Below are positions 12,462-13,850 of a stretch of 13,850 nucleotides of DNA, piece by piece. The first letter of the stretch is position 1. Each line of letters opens with the position of its first letter. The position numbers and the translations under genes were made by a program. This DNA is from Candidatus Aenigmatarchaeota archaeon (GTDB lineage Archaea > Aenigmatarchaeota > Aenigmatarchaeia > QMZP01). A model generated the notes under the pieces. It was not told the origin of the DNA. It saw only the letters and a program-made list of their open reading frames with translations, and did no database searches. The DNA is taken from assembly GCA_017609145.1 (NCBI GenBank), contig JAFCEM010000016.1, positions 1-13,850 of the forward strand. Reading direction: 5' to 3'.

Positions 12462-12596
12462 GGGCCAGGGGAGATTCGAACTCCCGATCTCCCGCACGTC
12501 AAGCGGACGTCCTAACCCTCTAGAACCCAATTCCGTTTTCCGTAGACGCTTTTTGACTGGACTGCACGGAAAAGGGTCTAACTAGACCACCGGCCC
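12462..12596 (-). tRNA. tRNA-Val(GAC) with a D-loop intron
   Basis: The acceptor GGGCCGG pairs with CTGGCCC (A73, no CCA). The anticodon stem TCCGC/GCGGG holds TTGACGT, with anticodon GAC. The T-stem GGGAG/CTCCC and loop TTCGAAT are complete. The D-arm is split by a 62-nt intron; removing it gives the D-loop AGTTGGTTA, identical to that of Val(CAC). The spliced RNA has 73 nt. ATTTAAAT at 12619-12626 is centred 26.5 nt before G1. The anticodon serves GUC and GUU codons. Confidence 0.9.
12518..12579 (-). other. D-loop intron (about 17/18) of tRNA-Val(GAC), 62 nt
   Basis: The central helix CTAG/CTAG, bulges TT|A and AG|G, and inner helix GACCC/GGGTT form a good bulge-helix-bulge. Deeper, TTTTCCGT pairs with ACGGAAAA. 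CTAG occurs at both ends, so other cut sites are possible, but only this one restores the Val(CAC) D-loop and pairs well. It shares a core with the Ser intron. Confidence 0.75.
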
Positions 12597-12618
12597 TTAG
12601 CCTGGTTTTTGTTTTTGT

Positions 12619-12626
12619 ATTTAAAT
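12619..12626 (-). promoter_or_regulatory. TATA box of tRNA-Val(GAC)
   Basis: The palindrome ATTTAAAT is centred 26.5 nt before G1 of tRNA-Val(GAC), so transcription may start at the mature 5' end. Confidence 0.6.
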
Positions 12627-12647
12627 GGGTTTTTTGCCTGCTCTCAT

Positions 12648-12720
12648 GGGCCGGGCAGGATTTGAACCTGCGATCTCAACCGTGTGAGGGTTGCATCCTA
12701 ACCAACTAGACCACCGGCCC
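12648..12720 (-). tRNA. tRNA-Val(CAC), no intron
   Basis: A complete cloverleaf without interruption: acceptor GGGCCGG/CCGGCCC, D-loop AGTTGGTTA, anticodon stem CAACC/GGTTG with loop CTCACAC (anticodon CAC at 12684-12686), and T-stem GCAGG/CCTGC with loop TTCAAAT. A73; CCA is not encoded. It lies 4 nt after the tRNA-Ser gene, so the two must be co-transcribed and cut apart. It reads GUG codons, two of which occur in the proS leader ORF. Confidence 0.95.
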
Positions 12721-12737
12721 GCACGCCAGGGACAGGA

Positions 12738-12833
12738 CTTTCGTTACCCAATAGGGATATTCACAGGCTTCACCTGTAATTCCCTTTTTTTGGATGAGCC
12801 TTAGCCTTTCTTTCGGGAAAGAAAGGCTCAGGT
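12738..12833 (-). other. T-loop intron (59/60) of tRNA-Ser(CGA), 96 nt
   Basis: The central helix TTCG/CGAA is perfect, with bulges AA|A and AG|T beside the T-stem GCAGG/CCTGT. Inside are two strong hairpins: AGCCTTTCTTT/AAAGAAAGGCT (11 bp, 4-nt loop) and ACAGG/CCTGT. It is the longest intron in the window. Confidence 0.75.
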
Positions 12834-12864
12834 TTCGAACCTGCACGGGCAAAGCCCACTCGTT

Positions 12865-12926
12865 CTCCCTTTTATTTTCGTTTTTCCGTCGACGCTTTTT
12901 GGACGGATTGAACCGAAAAATGGTCG
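12865..12926 (-). other. Canonical (37/38) intron of tRNA-Ser(CGA), 62 nt
   Basis: It lies between A37 and A38 next to the stem CTCGT/ACGAG. Inner pairs include ATTTTCG/CGAAAAT and TCCGTC/GACGGA. The central helix is imperfect. It has the same length as the Val(GAC) D-loop intron and shares a 20-nt core with it (19 identical bases). Confidence 0.75.
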
Positions 12927-12985
12927 TTCGAGACGAGCGCCTTAGCCATTCGGCCACCCTGGCAATAGTATTATCTTTTATATTT

Positions 12986-12993
12986 TATTTAAA
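12986..12993. promoter_or_regulatory. TATA box for tRNA-Ser and possibly the tRNA thiolase gene
   Basis: TATTTAAA is centred 26.5 nt before G1 of tRNA-Ser on the minus strand. On the plus strand it predicts a start near 13015, 8 nt before the thiolase ATG, so one box may serve both directions. Confidence 0.5.
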
Positions 12994-13022
12994 ACCCTGT
13001 TAGTTTAATATGGGTGTATTGT

Positions 13023-13850
13023 ATGAAATGCGCATGCGGGAAGGAAGCAGTCATTAAGCGGAAATACGAGGGCACGAGCCTTTGCAAACCATGCTTCATG
13101 GATTCCATAGAAAGGAAGGTCAAGAAGACCGTAAGAAAAGACGGGCTTATCGGGCCCGGAGACAAGATAGCCGTGGCCCTGTCAGGGGGCAAGGACTCCC
13201 TTCTGGCTCTCTACATCATGCATAAGATAGCCAGTCCCAGAAGAGACATGGAACTCATAGCCATCACGGTTGACCCGGGCATCAGGGGCTTCTCAGAGCC
13301 CGTGCGAAAGGCGAAAGAATTCTGCAAAGAGCTGGGTGTGAAGCACTATGTATTCTCCTATAGAAAGGTGTTCGGGCACGGGCTCGTGGAGCAAATCAAG
13401 GTCCTCAGGAAGAGGCTGTCGAAGGTCACGAAAGAGGACATATGCAGCTCATGCAGCGTTGCACGAAGGTGGGTACTCAACAGGGAGGCAAGAAAGCTTG
13501 GTGTCACGAAGCTTTGCACGGGGCACAACCTTGACGACGAAATACAGTCGATATTTATGAACTACATGAGGGGGGACCTGATGAGGGCAGTAAGGATGAA
13601 CCCGAAGCCAATCAAGTACCACAAACTGTTCATTCCGAGGATAAAGCCCCTGCGCGAGATATCCGAGAACGAGGTTGCGCTCTATACAAAGCTCAGGGGA
13701 TTCGACGCACACAAGAAGAGGTGCCCGTACAGGAGCGGGATACGCTTTGAGATTGGTGACTTTCTGGACGGGCTCGAGGAAAGGCATCCCGGAATGAAAT
13801 TCTCAATTCTTGAAACGTTTGACAAGTTCCTGCCGTATATGACAGAAGCC
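13023..13850 (+). CDS. tRNA 2-thiolation enzyme, TtuA/NcsA/Ctu1 family (C-terminus beyond window)
   Basis: 276 codons of an adenylating tRNA thiolase; the stop and the second zinc finger lie beyond the window. This family activates a tRNA uridine with ATP and inserts sulfur from a ubiquitin-like carrier protein, either at T54 (TtuA, a thermophile trait) or at U34 (NcsA/Ctu1). The first zinc finger has C3, C5, C21 and C24. The PP-loop is SGGKDS (54-59). C141 and C144 in CSSCSVARR and C234 in RCPYRS match the three cysteines that hold the [4Fe-4S] cluster. The usual glycine after the second of these cysteines is serine here. The ATG at 13023 has GGTG just before it; the ATG at 13010 is in another frame. 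Which uridine is modified cannot be told from this part. Confidence 0.9.
   Translation, partial: MKCACGKEAVIKRKYEGTSLCKPCFMDSIERKVKKTVRKDGLIGPGDKIAVALSGGKDSLLALYIMHKIASPRRDMELIAITVDPGIRGFSEPVRKAKEFCKELGVKHYVFSYRKVFGHGLVEQIKVLRKRLSKVTKEDICSSCSVARRWVLNREARKLGVTKLCTGHNLDDEIQSIFMNYMRGDLMRAVRMNPKPIKYHKLFIPRIKPLREISENEVALYTKLRGFDAHKKRCPYRSGIRFEIGDFLDGLEERHPGMKFSILETFDKFLPYMTEA

Larger units (their letters stand above)
12725..12963 (-). tRNA. tRNA-Ser(CGA) with two introns
   Basis: The acceptor GCCAGGG pairs with CCCTGGC, and G73 fits serine; CCA is not encoded. The D-arm is GCC...GGC. The anticodon stem CTCGT/ACGAG holds CTCGAA|A with anticodon CGA at 12928-12930. The long variable arm GGGC-TTT-GCCC is class II, as serine tRNAs require. 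The T-stem is GCAGG/CCTGT. Intron 1 (12865-12926) lies at 37/38 and intron 2 (12738-12833) in the T-loop. The spliced RNA would be 81 nt. TATTTAAA at 12986-12993 is centred 26.5 nt before G1. Confidence 0.9.

Noticed and set aside
12520..12581. tRNA-Val(GAC) intron cut at the repeated CTAG
   Set aside because: The bulge-helix-bulge pairs poorly there; moving two bases gives the CTAG/CTAG central helix and a D-loop identical to Val(CAC).
12793..13003. Overlapping ORFs on both strands across tRNA-Ser
   Set aside because: Both are shadows of the tRNA and its introns, with no protein-like features.
1..13850. CRISPR array, transposase, integrase or phage genes
   Set aside because: No regular direct repeats with spacers and no recognisable mobile-element protein were seen on either strand.

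Overview
The window is archaeal chromosome. It carries archaeal-type ribosomal proteins (S5, S9, S10, L13, L18e), ProRS ending in tyrosine, ValRS, Bud32, Pth2, prefoldin alpha, prepilin-like proteins with class III signals, and tRNA genes with bulge-helix-bulge introns and no encoded CCA. AT-rich TATA boxes lie about 25 nt before many start codons, so leaderless transcription looks common. Short gene spacing and the S5 N-terminal sequence suggest a small-genome archaeon, perhaps DPANN, and the GC-rich tRNA stems suggest heat. I cannot place the lineage from this window alone.

Layout. 1-1109 (minus): the start of rpsE (S5), bud32, and a short broken-looking lipoprotein reading frame. 1135-5136 (plus): a proS-valS operon preceded by a leaderless 15-codon ORF encoding MISSPVPVPVVQVPT. 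It is made almost entirely of proline and valine codons, the amino acids charged by the two synthetases downstream. 5204-6850: a 49-aa small protein, RNase Z and a zinc-ribbon protein. 6895-8761: a T2SSF/TadC-like membrane protein with two archaeal pilin-like proteins. 8808-9582: pth2 and the prefoldin alpha gene. 9583-11146 (minus): rpl18e-rpl13-rps9-rps10.

11181-12963 (minus) holds six tRNA genes: Ser(CGA), Val(CAC), Val(GAC), Glu(UUC), Leu(CAG) and Leu(UAG). I infer nine introns, most at unusual places: four in the T-loop at 59/60, one in the D-loop, one in the anticodon stem, one in the variable arm and two at the canonical 37/38. Two introns in different tRNAs and at different positions (Val D-loop, Ser 37/38) share a nearly identical core, which suggests intron movement. 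A 145-aa protein with atypical arginine codons sits between the tRNA genes. 13023-13850 (plus) is the start of a TtuA/NcsA/Ctu1-type tRNA thiolase.

Most genes serve tRNA and translation: charging (ProS, ValS), 3' processing (RNase Z), modification (Bud32 for t6A, TtuA/NcsA for thiolation), recycling (Pth2), ribosomal proteins and the tRNAs themselves. The strongest candidates for something undescribed are the Pro/Val leader peptide with its possible attenuator, and the cluster of T-loop and mobile tRNA introns.
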